DNA of 64,000 nt from UBA5429 sp942493315 (GTDB taxonomy: Bacteria > Bacteroidota > Bacteroidia > Bacteroidales > WCHB1-69): positions 1,364,001 to 1,428,000 of the forward strand of contig OW818690.1 of the NCBI GenBank assembly GCA_942493315.1, read 5' to 3'. The translations under genes and the position numbers were made by a program. The notes below the pieces were generated by a model. It saw only the letters and a program-made list of their open reading frames with translations. It had not been told where the DNA came from and made no database searches. The first letter of the stretch is position 1; each line of letters opens with the position of its first letter. Shown piece by piece: positions 1 through 8,161 of the stretch.

Positions 1-367
1 ATTCCCCTTTTTCATTTAATAACTTTAATGCATTCCACTCCATGGGGTTGTGACTTGCTGTAAGAATAACGCCACCATCAGCTTTTTGTTGAATCACAGC
101 CATTTCTACGGTAGGAGTTGTAGACAATCCCAGATCGATCACATTTACTCCCATACTTTGTAAAGTGGCACACACCAACTGATTAACCATCTCTCCGGAA
201 ACACGTGCATCACGACCTACAATAAAGGTAAGTGGATTGGGATTGCTCTTCTTGATTACGGTTACAAATGCAGAAGTAAATTTTACTATATCAATAGGAG
301 TTAGATTCGTACCAATGCTTCCCCCAATTGTGCCTCTAATTCCTGAAATAGATTTAATAAGTGCCAT
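1..367 (-). CDS. glmM: Phosphoglucosamine mutase / phosphomannomutase, N-terminal part (cut by window edge)
   Basis: Read from the ATG at 365-367, the first 122 codons give the N-terminus of an alpha-D-phosphohexomutase. There is an early SGIRGTIGG segment, GRDARVSG at about residues 51-58, and the active-site loop TASHNP at residues 103-108, whose serine (S105) carries the catalytic phosphate in this family. GlmM converts glucosamine-6-phosphate to glucosamine-1-phosphate for peptidoglycan and LPS precursors; phosphomannomutase is the main alternative and cannot be excluded from this part. The reading frame continues past base 1. The start lies only three bases after the tadA stop, so the two genes are probably co-transcribed. 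Confidence 0.85.
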   Translation of the reverse strand, partial: MALIKSISGIRGTIGGSIGTNLTPIDIVKFTSAFVTVIKKSNPNPLTFIVGRDARVSGEMVNQLVCATLQSMGVNVIDLGLSTTPTVEMAVIQQKADGGVILTASHNPMEWNALKLLNEKGE

Positions 368-370
368 ACA

Positions 371-811
371 TTATTTTCTTTTTGTGTTAAAAAATTCAAT
401 TAAAATTTGACTACATTCCTCTTCCATAATTCCACCTGTTACTAACGTTTTTGGATGAAGAATGTTGTGTTTGATGATCGAAAAACCTTTTTTGGGATCA
501 GATGCCCCATATACCAGTTTTCCAAGTTGAGCCCAAGCAATAGCACCTGCACACATTACACATGGCTCAAGGGAGACATATAAAGTGCAGTCATTCAAAT
601 ACTTTGCTCCTATATGATTGGTAGCTGCCGTGATCGCCTGCATCTCTGCATGAGCTGTAACATCCTGTAAGGTTTGGGTTAAGTTATGTCCCCGACCAAT
701 CACCATATTATTCAAAACGATAACTGCTCCCACAGGAATCTCACCCTTTTCCAAGGCAATTTCAGCTTCCCTAAAAGCCATTTTCATAAAATAGGTATCG
801 TTAAAAATCAT
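371..811 (-). CDS. tadA: tRNA-specific adenosine deaminase TadA
   Basis: 146 residues, the usual TadA length. TadA deaminates the wobble adenosine-34 of tRNA-Arg(ACG) to inosine. The cytidine-deaminase-fold zinc site is complete: HAE at residues 54-56 (zinc histidine and proton-shuttle glutamate) and PCVMC at 83-87 (two zinc cysteines). The N-terminus MIFNDTYFMK is typical of Bacteroidota homologues, which supports the ATG at 811. That start lies only four bases after a -7 element, so the message may have almost no leader. It is the first gene of a short operon with the phosphohexomutase gene. Confidence 0.95.
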   Translation of the reverse strand: MIFNDTYFMKMAFREAEIALEKGEIPVGAVIVLNNMVIGRGHNLTQTLQDVTAHAEMQAITAATNHIGAKYLNDCTLYVSLEPCVMCAGAIAWAQLGKLVYGASDPKKGFSIIKHNILHPKTLVTGGIMEEECSQILIEFFNTKRK

Positions 812-815
812 CTGG

Positions 816-823
816 CAAAGTTA
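816..823 (-). promoter_or_regulatory. -7 promoter element of tadA (TAACTTTG)
   Basis: The minus strand reads TAACTTTG, matching the Bacteroidota TAnnTTTG consensus, and ends four bases before the tadA ATG. No clear TTTG lies 19-22 bases upstream. The position predicts a leaderless or nearly leaderless transcript. Confidence 0.5.
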
Positions 824-890
824 CTGAAACTTTAGGCTCTTAAAAGTTAAAAAATTCAAAATAATATAAAAAGTATTGAAATACAGGATA

Positions 891-1373
891 TTAATCTTCA
901 AAAAATTGATTGTAATCTTTGGGATATACCCCTGTATCGATCGCTTTTTCTAATGGAAAAAGGAAAAAGGTGGATTCAGATTCAGCACAAAGTTCCCCTT
1001 TTTCATTGAATAATTCAGCTTTTACAAAACCTAAATTTCTTTTTATTTCAATTAATTCCCCTTTTACTGTAATTTTTGACTGAGGATTAACCACCTCTTT
1101 TTTATATTTAACGGACAATCGGGATGTTACTCCGGCCGTTTTAGCTTTTATGTAAATCGTCCATGCAGAAATTTCGTCTAAAAGCAACGCCTGAATCCCT
1201 CCATGAACAATTCCTGGATACCCTTCAAACTGAGTTTGAGGAACCCAATCTGCAGTAATTTGGTTATCTTCTTCAAAAAATGTTAAATTTAATCCAATCG
1301 GATTATGGGGAGAACAAGCTATACAATGGTAATTAGTAACAGCAAAAACGTTTTTAATTTTTCTTCTCATCAC
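891..1373 (-). CDS. PaaI-family hotdog-fold thioesterase
   Basis: 160 residues of the single-domain hotdog thioesterase type. An N-terminal CIACSPHNPIGLNL segment resembles the C-x-x-C-x-x-x-NPIGL signature of this subgroup. The helix-start motif HGGIQALLLDE carries the conserved HGG and the acidic residue expected in the active site. The likely reaction is hydrolysis of an acyl-CoA thioester; the substrate cannot be read from the sequence. The gene is divergent from the acyl-CoA ligase at 1507, so the two could act on related acyl-CoAs, but that is only positional inference. The start is MMRRK; the second Met is equally possible. Confidence 0.8.
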   Translation of the reverse strand: MMRRKIKNVFAVTNYHCIACSPHNPIGLNLTFFEEDNQITADWVPQTQFEGYPGIVHGGIQALLLDEISAWTIYIKAKTAGVTSRLSVKYKKEVVNPQSKITVKGELIEIKRNLGFVKAELFNEKGELCAESESTFFLFPLEKAIDTGVYPKDYNQFFED

Positions 1374-1470
1374 TTATCTTTCTTGTTAACAATAGTTTGT
1401 GAAATAGTTTTAGCTTATGGTTTTAAAAGGTAAAAGTACCGAAAAACAATGAAATAGTGAGAATAAAAAA

Positions 1471-1502
1471 TTTGAACATGTAAAAATGATTTATTATATT
1501 TG
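1471..1502 (+). promoter_or_regulatory. Promoter of the acyl-CoA ligase gene (TTTG-N20-TATATTTG)
   Basis: TTTG at 1471-1474 and TATATTTG at 1495-1502 are separated by 20 bases, matching the Bacteroidota -33/-7 pattern. The -7 element ends only four bases before the ATG at 1507, so transcription probably starts at or very close to the start codon. Confidence 0.65.
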
Positions 1503-1506
1503 CTGC

Positions 1507-3276
1507 ATGGAAATTCTCAGAACTTTTGATCTTTTGGATCGTTACAAGGCCAACTTTCAGAAAGTGGATGCCTTTGGTGTTAAGGAAAATAAAAAATGGA
1601 TAACCTATTCCACAAACGATTATATTGACTATGCTTACCATTTTGCATGTGGTTTGTTGGAACTGGGTTTTCAAAAAGGGGACAAAATTGCAACCATCTC
1701 TCATAATCGTCCGGAATGGAATTTTATTGATATGGGAATGTCAATGATCGGAATCGTGCATGTACCTCTTTATACTTCTTTAAATCTCCAGGAATATACA
1801 GAAGTTATTAATCATTGCGATGCCAGAATGTTAATCATTTCTGATCGGATTTTGTATAAAAAATTGGAATCCGTATTTCAACAACTTCCAAAAATTGAAA
1901 AAGTATTCACTTTTGATGAGATTCCCGGAGCAACCCAATGGAAAATGATTGTACAGCTCGGAATTGATCATAAATCAAAGTGGATCGATAAAGTGAATGA
2001 GATCAAACAAACGATTACTCCAAAAGATTGTGTGTCCCTGATTTATACGTCCGGCACAACCGGAACACCTAAAGGCGTAATGTTATCTCATGAGAATTTG
2101 GTTAAAAATTTTTTAGCTGCAGCGAAAGTGTTCCAATTAACTGCAGATCAGAGATATTTGAGTATTCTTCCACTATGCCACGTAGGAGGTAGATTGGGAA
2201 ATTACCAAACTCAATTTTCCGGTACTTCCATTTACTATGCTGAAAACATGGGAACTATTGCTGCTGATATGAAAGAGATCAAACCGCATGGTTTTGATGC
2301 AGTCCCCCGAATTCTCGAAAAAATATACGACACCATCATCAGTAATGGGAAAAAGCTGACAGGGATCAAGAAAAAATTGTTCTTTTGGGCTGTAGATCTG
2401 GGATTGAAATATAAAATTGACTCAGAAAGCAGCTGGTGGTATAAACAAAAATTAAAATTAGCTGATAAACTGATTTTTTCCAAATGGAGAGCTGCTATTG
2501 GTGGCTTAGCTGATTCTGTGGGTTGTGGTGGAGCATCTCTGCCGGCTCATATTGAACGGATCTTTTGGGCTGCCGGTATCAAAATTTTAAATATGTATGG
2601 CTTGACCGAAACATCTCCAATCATCACTATCAACAGAAGAACGCCTCCAGACTTAAAATTAGGCTCTGTGGGATGCGTTATCGATGGAGTGGAGCTTCGT
2701 ATTGCTAAAGATGGAGAGATCTTGTGTAAGGGGCATAATGTGATGATGGGCTATTATAAAAACGAGGAATTAGCCAAACAGGTTTTCACGGATGATGGTT
2801 GGTTTAAAACCGGTGATATTGGTCATTTGGTTGATGGGAAATTTTTAATGGTTACCGATCGGAAAAAAGAGATTTTTAAATTGTCAAATGGTAAATATGT
2901 TGCTCCTCAAGTAGTTGAAATCAAATATAAAAATTCCATTTTTATTGAAAATCTGATGGTTGTCGGAGAACATAAAAAATATGCCGGGGCTGTCATTTCT
3001 CCCAATTTTTCTAACCTGATGGATTGGATTAAAAATAACAACATTCCCGTTGACAATGAAGCCAATGTTTTAAAGTTAAAAGAAGTAAATGATTTATACA
3101 GAACAGAAATTCAACGATTGAATAAAACCGTTTCGGAATTTGAAAAGATTATTAAATTCAAATTGGTTGCAGATCAATGGTCTCCAAATACCGGGGAACT
3201 ATCCGCTACCCTTAAATTAAAAAGAAATTACATTTCAAAAAAATATAAGGAAGAGATTGAGGAGATATTTAGCTAA
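1507..3276 (+). CDS. Long-chain fatty acid--CoA ligase (AMP-forming)
   Basis: 589 residues from the ATG at 1507. An upstream in-frame ATG at 1486 would lie before the promoter's -7 element and is rejected. The ANL-superfamily order is clear: P-loop-like YTSGTTGTPKG near residue 180, the adenine-binding YGLTETSP segment, WFKTGDIG, and the hinge DRKKEIFKLSNGK before the C-terminal subdomain. The enzyme activates a fatty acid through an acyl-adenylate and transfers it to CoA. Length and the FDLLDRY start resemble the FadD/FACS group of Bacteroidota. The gene appears monocistronic. It is distinct from the fused ligase at 12293-14767. Confidence 0.9.
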   Translation: MEILRTFDLLDRYKANFQKVDAFGVKENKKWITYSTNDYIDYAYHFACGLLELGFQKGDKIATISHNRPEWNFIDMGMSMIGIVHVPLYTSLNLQEYTEVINHCDARMLIISDRILYKKLESVFQQLPKIEKVFTFDEIPGATQWKMIVQLGIDHKSKWIDKVNEIKQTITPKDCVSLIYTSGTTGTPKGVMLSHENLVKNFLAAAKVFQLTADQRYLSILPLCHVGGRLGNYQTQFSGTSIYYAENMGTIAADMKEIKPHGFDAVPRILEKIYDTIISNGKKLTGIKKKLFFWAVDLGLKYKIDSESSWWYKQKLKLADKLIFSKWRAAIGGLADSVGCGGASLPAHIERIFWAAGIKILNMYGLTETSPIITINRRTPPDLKLGSVGCVIDGVELRIAKDGEILCKGHNVMMGYYKNEELAKQVFTDDGWFKTGDIGHLVDGKFLMVTDRKKEIFKLSNGKYVAPQVVEIKYKNSIFIENLMVVGEHKKYAGAVISPNFSNLMDWIKNNNIPVDNEANVLKLKEVNDLYRTEIQRLNKTVSEFEKIIKFKLVADQWSPNTGELSATLKLKRNYISKKYKEEIEEIFS

Positions 3277-3327
3277 TGAGCTAAAAGGTTTAAAATTTGT
3301 ACATTGGTCATAATTTGATCATATTAA

Positions 3328-3359
3328 TTTGGAGATTTGTAAAAATTGTTCTATTTTTG
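3328..3359 (+). promoter_or_regulatory. Promoter of the T9SS cargo gene (TTTG-N20-TATTTTTG)
   Basis: TTTG at 3328-3331 and TATTTTTG at 3352-3359 with a 20-base spacer. It lies 35 bases before the ATG at 3395, which supports that start over the longer in-frame reading. Confidence 0.6.
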
Positions 3360-3394
3360 TTGCATTAATTGAGAAAAAATATAAATCAAAAATT

Positions 3395-5002
3395 ATGAAA
3401 AACAGTATCTTTTTTAAACTATTATGTGTAGTAGCTATAATTGTTTCTACTCTTTATGTAAATGCTCAAGTGCCTTCCGGAATTGTACCGGCAACCGGAA
3501 TCCCTGTTCTTGTTCCGGCAACAGTGAGTGATTTGAATACCCAAAACGGTTATTGTCAACTGTCTTATGGCACTTCGGGATTACAACGATCAATTACAAA
3601 TTGTAATCCACTTACTTTAGCAGGACACCAAGCGGGAAATTCAGGGAACTCACATGTAGTAATTACAACAACTGCTTATGATTCACTATCATGTGCTGAT
3701 TCAATTTCAGGGCAATCTTTAATAACCATACCTGATATTCCCTTCTGGGATTCTTTAAATTATGGTCAACTAAGAGTGATGAAACTAGGAGATGAAGTGG
3801 CGGGCTCATACCCATTTGCTAGCGCAGCCTCTACATACTATTTTACTCCAACAGAGGAACAAAATCTATTATTTTTGTGGATTGCATATCTCTCTGAAGA
3901 AGCTCAACATCATAATAAATCAGAAATTGGATTTTTTAGAGTGGAAGTTACCGATACAAATGGTAATTATGTATCAGGGAATTACTATAACAGCACATTC
4001 TATATAATTCCTCAAACTACATTTGATCCCGTGTTACATCCCTGCTGTCAAGCTCAGTATTTAATCTATCATTGTCCTTCAAATCAGACTTTTCCCCCAA
4101 AAATGTGGTCAGATTGGAAACAATTGGTTTTTGATCTTCGTTCCTTTATTGGTCAGACAGTAAAATTAAGGATTATTGTTTCTGAATGTTTATATCAAGC
4201 ACATTATACTTACGGTTATTATACCGGATTCGGTGTAAATGGGAATTTGAATGTTCAATCATGCTCACCGGATAGTACTTCAATTCAGGCTCCAGTAGGT
4301 TTTAAAAATTATAAATGGTATGTGAATAATGTTTATATTCCAACTTATGATAGCCTAAGCGTGATTACAATGCCAAGAAACACAAGTGACACCCTATTCA
4401 GATGTGACATTATTTCGGATTATGAAGATACAATCCGCTTTGCTAAAATAGTCAATTATTACTCAATAACTCCTGATTTTAACTGGCAACAACAAGTGGA
4501 GGGTGACTTATATAAGGTTCAATTTACAAATAATTCTACTTTGTTGAATAATACTGACAATGGACATATTTTGGAGAATATTGAAAATCTACAATGGAAT
4601 TTTGGAGATGGTTCTACATCTTCAGAATTAAACCCAATCCATTACTATTCCGGAGTAGGACCCTATACTGTTACTTTAAGAGTATTTGACAATTATAATT
4701 TGTGTAGTGAGGCGTTTAATGATGAAATTTTGTTATCCGGAGTTTCAGTAAATGATGCTTCTATTTCAGAGATTTTATTTAATGCTTATCCAAATCCATT
4801 TAATGAAGAGATCATTCTGGAGGTTTCAAATACAAATGAAACGGTTTCTTTTGAAATTATTAATATTTTAGGACAAGTGATTGATCATGGAGTAATTAAC
4901 AAACAAGCTAAAATCAAAACGCATCATTATTATACAGGCATGTATATTATTAAGTTTAAATGTGGAAATCAAACTTACTTTAGTAAATTGGTGAAAGAAT
5001 AG
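3395..5002 (+). CDS. Secreted PKD-domain protein with T9SS C-terminal sorting domain
   Basis: 535 residues. The start at 3395 gives a good signal peptide (MKNSIFFKLL...LYVNAQ, cleavage near residue 25). The long central region is not assigned to a family. Around residues 398-440 there is a PKD-type beta-sandwich (WNFGDGSTSSELNP...YTVTLRVFD). The last ~70 residues, starting YPNPFNEEI and continuing through EIINILGQVI, match type A T9SS sorting domains (Por secretion system). The protein should cross the inner membrane by Sec, be exported through T9SS, and be surface-bound or released. Function beyond adhesion or ligand binding cannot be stated. Confidence 0.8.
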   Translation: MKNSIFFKLLCVVAIIVSTLYVNAQVPSGIVPATGIPVLVPATVSDLNTQNGYCQLSYGTSGLQRSITNCNPLTLAGHQAGNSGNSHVVITTTAYDSLSCADSISGQSLITIPDIPFWDSLNYGQLRVMKLGDEVAGSYPFASAASTYYFTPTEEQNLLFLWIAYLSEEAQHHNKSEIGFFRVEVTDTNGNYVSGNYYNSTFYIIPQTTFDPVLHPCCQAQYLIYHCPSNQTFPPKMWSDWKQLVFDLRSFIGQTVKLRIIVSECLYQAHYTYGYYTGFGVNGNLNVQSCSPDSTSIQAPVGFKNYKWYVNNVYIPTYDSLSVITMPRNTSDTLFRCDIISDYEDTIRFAKIVNYYSITPDFNWQQQVEGDLYKVQFTNNSTLLNNTDNGHILENIENLQWNFGDGSTSSELNPIHYYSGVGPYTVTLRVFDNYNLCSEAFNDEILLSGVSVNDASISEILFNAYPNPFNEEIILEVSNTNETVSFEIINILGQVIDHGVINKQAKIKTHHYYTGMYIIKFKCGNQTYFSKLVKE

Positions 5003-5036
5003 AAGATAATAAGCTAATTTGTTAATAAGCTAATTG

Positions 5037-6017
5037 TTAATTTGCTAATTGTTTAAAAATTACTTTTCGAAAACGTTGTTCCATTAAAATTTTATTGCTG
5101 GAGTGATACCCAATGGCATAGTTTATTTCTGCTTTAGGAACTTCTACAATAAAAGTGTCTGAATGGTTGTTTTGTGCCAGATGGATCAACTTTTCTCTCC
5201 ATAGTTCAGTAATGACCAACTCTTTAAATGATACATGAAATGGGCCGGCTATTAATGTTTCCCGGGTGATGAATCCCTCAGAAGGGTGTAGACCAATCCT
5301 TAAAATTTGAACCTGATTTTCTTCAAAAAGAGGTATTAAAGGGGCAACCCATTTTACAGCTTGCTCTAAAGTTAATGGAGTGTACAACCCTTTTAAATAG
5401 GCTGTTTCCAAATCGGTATTTTTAATCACCAGAGTTGGATAAATTCTGGTATATTGTGCTTTTAAACCGATGATTTTTTGGGCTGTTTCATACGATTTTT
5501 CAGGAGTATCACCGGGAAGTCCCACCATCATTTGTAATCCTAATTCAAAACCATTTTGAAGGATGAGCTGTGCACTTTTCTCTACATCTTCCACAGTGTG
5601 TCCCCTTTTAGTTAATGAGAGCACGTCCGGATCTAAACTTTGAGCTCCCAATTCAATCCATTTCACATGATGTTGCTTCAACATATCTAAAATTCCCTGA
5701 TTGATATAATCGGGACGAGTTGATAATTGAATAAAGTTGATCTGACCCGATTTTATAAAAGGGGCAACTGTTTCTAAGTAACGTTGTTGTTCTGAAATGG
5801 GCAAACCGGTGAAACTTCCTCCAAAAAAGGCCACTTTTATTTCTAATTCCGGATTGTTTTTGGGAATGGTAGAAAGGTATTGCCGAATAATAGAAACCAC
5901 CTCATCCGGAGAAGGAGAGGTGGCTTTTTGGGTAATATTATACTGATTACAGTAAGTGCAGCGAAATGGACAAGCTGATTCAGGAATAAAGATTGGTATT
6001 GTGTAATGAGTTTTCAA
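5037..6017 (-). CDS. Elp3-like radical SAM protein
   Basis: 326 residues. The N-terminus MKTHYTIPIFIPESACPF leads into a radical-SAM cluster motif C16-x3-C20-x2-C23 (CPFRCTYC). It continues with FFGGSFTGLP and a TIM-barrel-like core containing QLSTRPDYI, ELGAQSLD and GLQMMVGLPGD, all typical of the Elp3/MiaB-like (SM_Elp3) group. Unlike true Elp3 (about 500 residues or more) there is no C-terminal GNAT acetyltransferase domain, so it belongs to the short bacterial relatives, whose substrate is not established. The stop is eight bases from the atpC start, so it is downstream of atpD-atpC in the same direction. Confidence 0.75.
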   Translation of the reverse strand: MKTHYTIPIFIPESACPFRCTYCNQYNITQKATSPSPDEVVSIIRQYLSTIPKNNPELEIKVAFFGGSFTGLPISEQQRYLETVAPFIKSGQINFIQLSTRPDYINQGILDMLKQHHVKWIELGAQSLDPDVLSLTKRGHTVEDVEKSAQLILQNGFELGLQMMVGLPGDTPEKSYETAQKIIGLKAQYTRIYPTLVIKNTDLETAYLKGLYTPLTLEQAVKWVAPLIPLFEENQVQILRIGLHPSEGFITRETLIAGPFHVSFKELVITELWREKLIHLAQNNHSDTFIVEVPKAEINYAIGYHSSNKILMEQRFRKVIFKQLAN

Positions 6018-6025
6018 TGAACAAA

Positions 6026-6259
6026 TTACTCGGCTAATACCAAAACTTTATTAAATTTAACTTCCACAACGCCACCATTGATTTCAAAAAATTGAATTCC
6101 GGAAGGAGTTTCGGCTTTGATTTTTCCTTTTTTCAAGCCGGCAATCATTGGAGCATGTCTATCTAAAACTGCAAATAAGCCATCCAAACCGGGGAATAGG
6201 ATAGCAGAAGCTTCGCCAAGATAGATCTCTTTGTCAGGAGTAAGAATTTCGAGTATCAT
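6026..6259 (-). CDS. atpC: ATP synthase F1 subunit epsilon (short form)
   Basis: 77 residues with the family signature LEILTPDKEIYLGEA and FPGLDGLFAVLDRHAPMI. It comprises only the N-terminal beta-sandwich that binds the central stalk. The C-terminal helical hairpin, which is inhibitory in E. coli-type epsilon (about 135 residues), is absent. Short epsilon subunits occur in other Bacteroidota, so this is probably genuine rather than a truncation. It starts five bases after the atpD stop and is surely co-transcribed with it. Confidence 0.93.
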   Translation of the reverse strand: MILEILTPDKEIYLGEASAILFPGLDGLFAVLDRHAPMIAGLKKGKIKAETPSGIQFFEINGGVVEVKFNKVLVLAE

Positions 6260-6264
6260 AGTAA

Positions 6265-7770
6265 TTATTTAGTTGCGTTAAGTTCTTTTTCACCTTTTTC
6301 AATAGCTTCTTCAATAGAACCAACAAGGTTAAATGCATTTTCAGGAAGATAATCCAATTCACCATCCAAAATCATATTAAATCCTTTAATGGTTTCTTCA
6401 ATAGGTACAAATACCCCTTTAATACCGGTAAATTGTTCTGCCACGTGGAATGGCTGAGAAAGGAAACGTTGAACACGGCGGGCGCGGTGTACCACTTTTC
6501 TATCCTCTTCAGAAAGTTCTTCCATCCCCAAAATAGCAATAATATCCTGAAGTTCTTTGTATCTTTGAAGTGTTTCTTTTACGCGTTGTGCTGTATTGTA
6601 GTGTAATTCACCTACGATATCAGGACTTAAAATTCTGGAAGTGGAATCCAATGGGTCAACAGCCGGATAGATCCCTAATTCAGAAATTTTTCTGCTTAAT
6701 ACAGTAGTGGCGTCCAAGTGAGAGAACGTTGTAGCAGGAGCAGGGTCAGTTAAGTCATCTGCAGGTACATAAATCGCTTGTACTGAAGTGATAGATCCTC
6801 TTTTAGTAGATGTGATTCTTTCTTGAAGTACACCCATTTCAGTGGCAAGAGTAGGTTGGTATCCTACAGCAGAAGGCATACGGCCAAGTAGAGCTGAAAC
6901 TTCAGAGCCTGCTTGTGTGAAACGGAAAATATTATCAACGAAGAAAAGAATATCGCGGCCACCCGATTCTTCATCCCCATCACGGTAGTATTCTGCAACG
7001 GTAAGACCGGAAAGGGCAACACGTGCACGAGCTCCGGGAGGTTCATTCATCTGCCCAAAAACCATAGTACATTGAGAGTTCGCTAATTTAGTCTGATCAA
7101 CTTTTGATAAATCCCATCCCCCTTTTTCCATACTTTCCATAAACTCTTCACCATATTGGATTACACCGGATTCTAGCATTTCTCTAAGCAAATCATTCCC
7201 TTCACGTGTACGCTCACCAACACCGGCAAAAACGGACATCCCTGAGTATTTTTTTGCAATATTGTTGATCATCTCCATGATTAACACCGTTTTACCAACG
7301 CCGGCACCACCAAACAAACCAATTTTACCCCCTTTAGCATAAGGCTCAATCAAGTCAATAACTTTAATACCGGTAAACAAAACCTCTTGCGAGGTTGATA
7401 GTGTTTCAAAAGCAGGTGGATCTCTATGGATATCTTTACGATTTTTAGTTTCGATTTTTCCGATACCATCAATAGCTTCACCAATTACGTTTAAAAGTCT
7501 TCCGTTGATATTCCCCGCAGGCATTGAAATCATACGACCTGTAGAAATTACATCCATTCCTCTCTTTAAACCGTCAGTAGAATCCATAGCAATACAGCGC
7601 ATGGTATTTTCACCAATTGCTTGTTCGCATTCAAGGACAATACAATCACCATTTTCTTTAACGATTTCTAAAGCATCATAAATGTTTGGGAGTGTGAGTC
7701 CTTCGTCAAATTGAACATCGACAACGGCCCCAATAATTTGAGATATTTTCCCTTTAATTTGATTTGTCAT
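6265..7770 (-). CDS. atpD: ATP synthase F1 subunit beta
   Basis: 501 residues, close to full length. The P-loop GGAGVGKT is at residues 154-161, followed by GERTREGNDL, the Walker B region DILFFVDNIFRFTQAGSE, and ALSGLTVAEYYRD. This is the catalytic subunit of the F1Fo ATP synthase, making ATP at the membrane (or hydrolysing it to sustain proton or ion motive force in fermenting cells). Only atpC follows it; the remaining atp genes are not in this window, as is usual in many Bacteroidota. A -7 element at 7813-7820 lies upstream. Confidence 0.98.
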   Translation of the reverse strand: MTNQIKGKISQIIGAVVDVQFDEGLTLPNIYDALEIVKENGDCIVLECEQAIGENTMRCIAMDSTDGLKRGMDVISTGRMISMPAGNINGRLLNVIGEAIDGIGKIETKNRKDIHRDPPAFETLSTSQEVLFTGIKVIDLIEPYAKGGKIGLFGGAGVGKTVLIMEMINNIAKKYSGMSVFAGVGERTREGNDLLREMLESGVIQYGEEFMESMEKGGWDLSKVDQTKLANSQCTMVFGQMNEPPGARARVALSGLTVAEYYRDGDEESGGRDILFFVDNIFRFTQAGSEVSALLGRMPSAVGYQPTLATEMGVLQERITSTKRGSITSVQAIYVPADDLTDPAPATTFSHLDATTVLSRKISELGIYPAVDPLDSTSRILSPDIVGELHYNTAQRVKETLQRYKELQDIIAILGMEELSEEDRKVVHRARRVQRFLSQPFHVAEQFTGIKGVFVPIEETIKGFNMILDGELDYLPENAFNLVGSIEEAIEKGEKELNATK

Positions 7771-7812
7771 TTTATATTTTTTATATTATATTATTCAAAT
7801 TTTTACGAGCCG

Positions 7813-7820
7813 CAAAAATA
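7813..7820 (-). promoter_or_regulatory. -7 promoter element of atpDC (TATTTTTG)
   Basis: The minus strand reads TATTTTTG about 43 bases before the atpD ATG, leaving room for a short leader. No TTTG was found at the usual distance. Confidence 0.5.
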
Positions 7821-7880
7821 GTATTTTTTATGAAATTTTTGGGGTCAAAATAAAAAATAATTGAAAAAAAATAACAAAAA

Positions 7881-7902
7881 AAGAGGAGATGATTCCCCTC
7901 TT
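7881..7902 (-). terminator. Intrinsic terminator after rpmH
   Basis: A 9-bp stem (AAGAGGGGA pairing with TCTCCTCTT on the minus strand, one G-T pair) with a 4-base loop is followed by a T run on the minus strand. It lies about 30 bases after the rpmH stop. A run of Ts also follows on the plus strand, but no plus-strand gene ends here. Confidence 0.7.
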
Positions 7903-7930
7903 ATTTTTTTATCGTAAAAAACAAAGAATA

Positions 7931-8089
7931 TTACTTTTTGCCGAACCCTTCGTCAGAAACTGATAATTTTGTTCTACCTTTTGCTCTTCTAGCAGCTAAA
8001 ACTCTACGTCCATTAGCAGTAGCCATTCTTTCTCTAAATCCGTGTTTGTTTTTACGTCTTCTGTTCGAAGGTTGATAAGTTCTTTTCAT
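7931..8089 (-). CDS. rpmH: 50S ribosomal protein L34
   Basis: A 52-residue basic protein, MKRTYQPSNRRRKNKHGFRE... ending DEGFGKK. The start MKRTYQPS and the core GFRxRMAT.NGRRVLAARRAKGR are diagnostic of L34, which binds 23S rRNA. It is flanked by its own -7 element (8131-8138) and an intrinsic terminator (7881-7902), so it forms a single-gene unit. In many bacteria rpmH lies beside dnaA and rnpA; here the neighbours are atpD and trmH, so that arrangement is not kept. Confidence 0.97.
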   Translation of the reverse strand: MKRTYQPSNRRRKNKHGFRERMATANGRRVLAARRAKGRTKLSVSDEGFGKK

Positions 8090-8130
8090 TGCCGTATAAT
8101 GTTATTATTTTTTCTAATTTTTTAGGGCTG

Positions 8131-8161
8131 CAAAGATACAACTTTTTTTTATATTTCCAAA
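8131..8161 (-). promoter_or_regulatory. Promoter of rpmH (TTTG-N19-TATCTTTG)
   Basis: On the minus strand TTTG (8158-8161) and TATCTTTG (8131-8138) are spaced by 19 bases, a close match to the Bacteroidota consensus, about 41 bases before the rpmH ATG. It overlaps the 3' end of trmH. Confidence 0.65.

Noticed and set aside
2235..2483. Antisense frames within the acyl-CoA ligase and other housekeeping genes (for example 1423-1704, 12420-12776, 13929-14270)
   Set aside because: They lie opposite well-supported genes and have no independent evidence.
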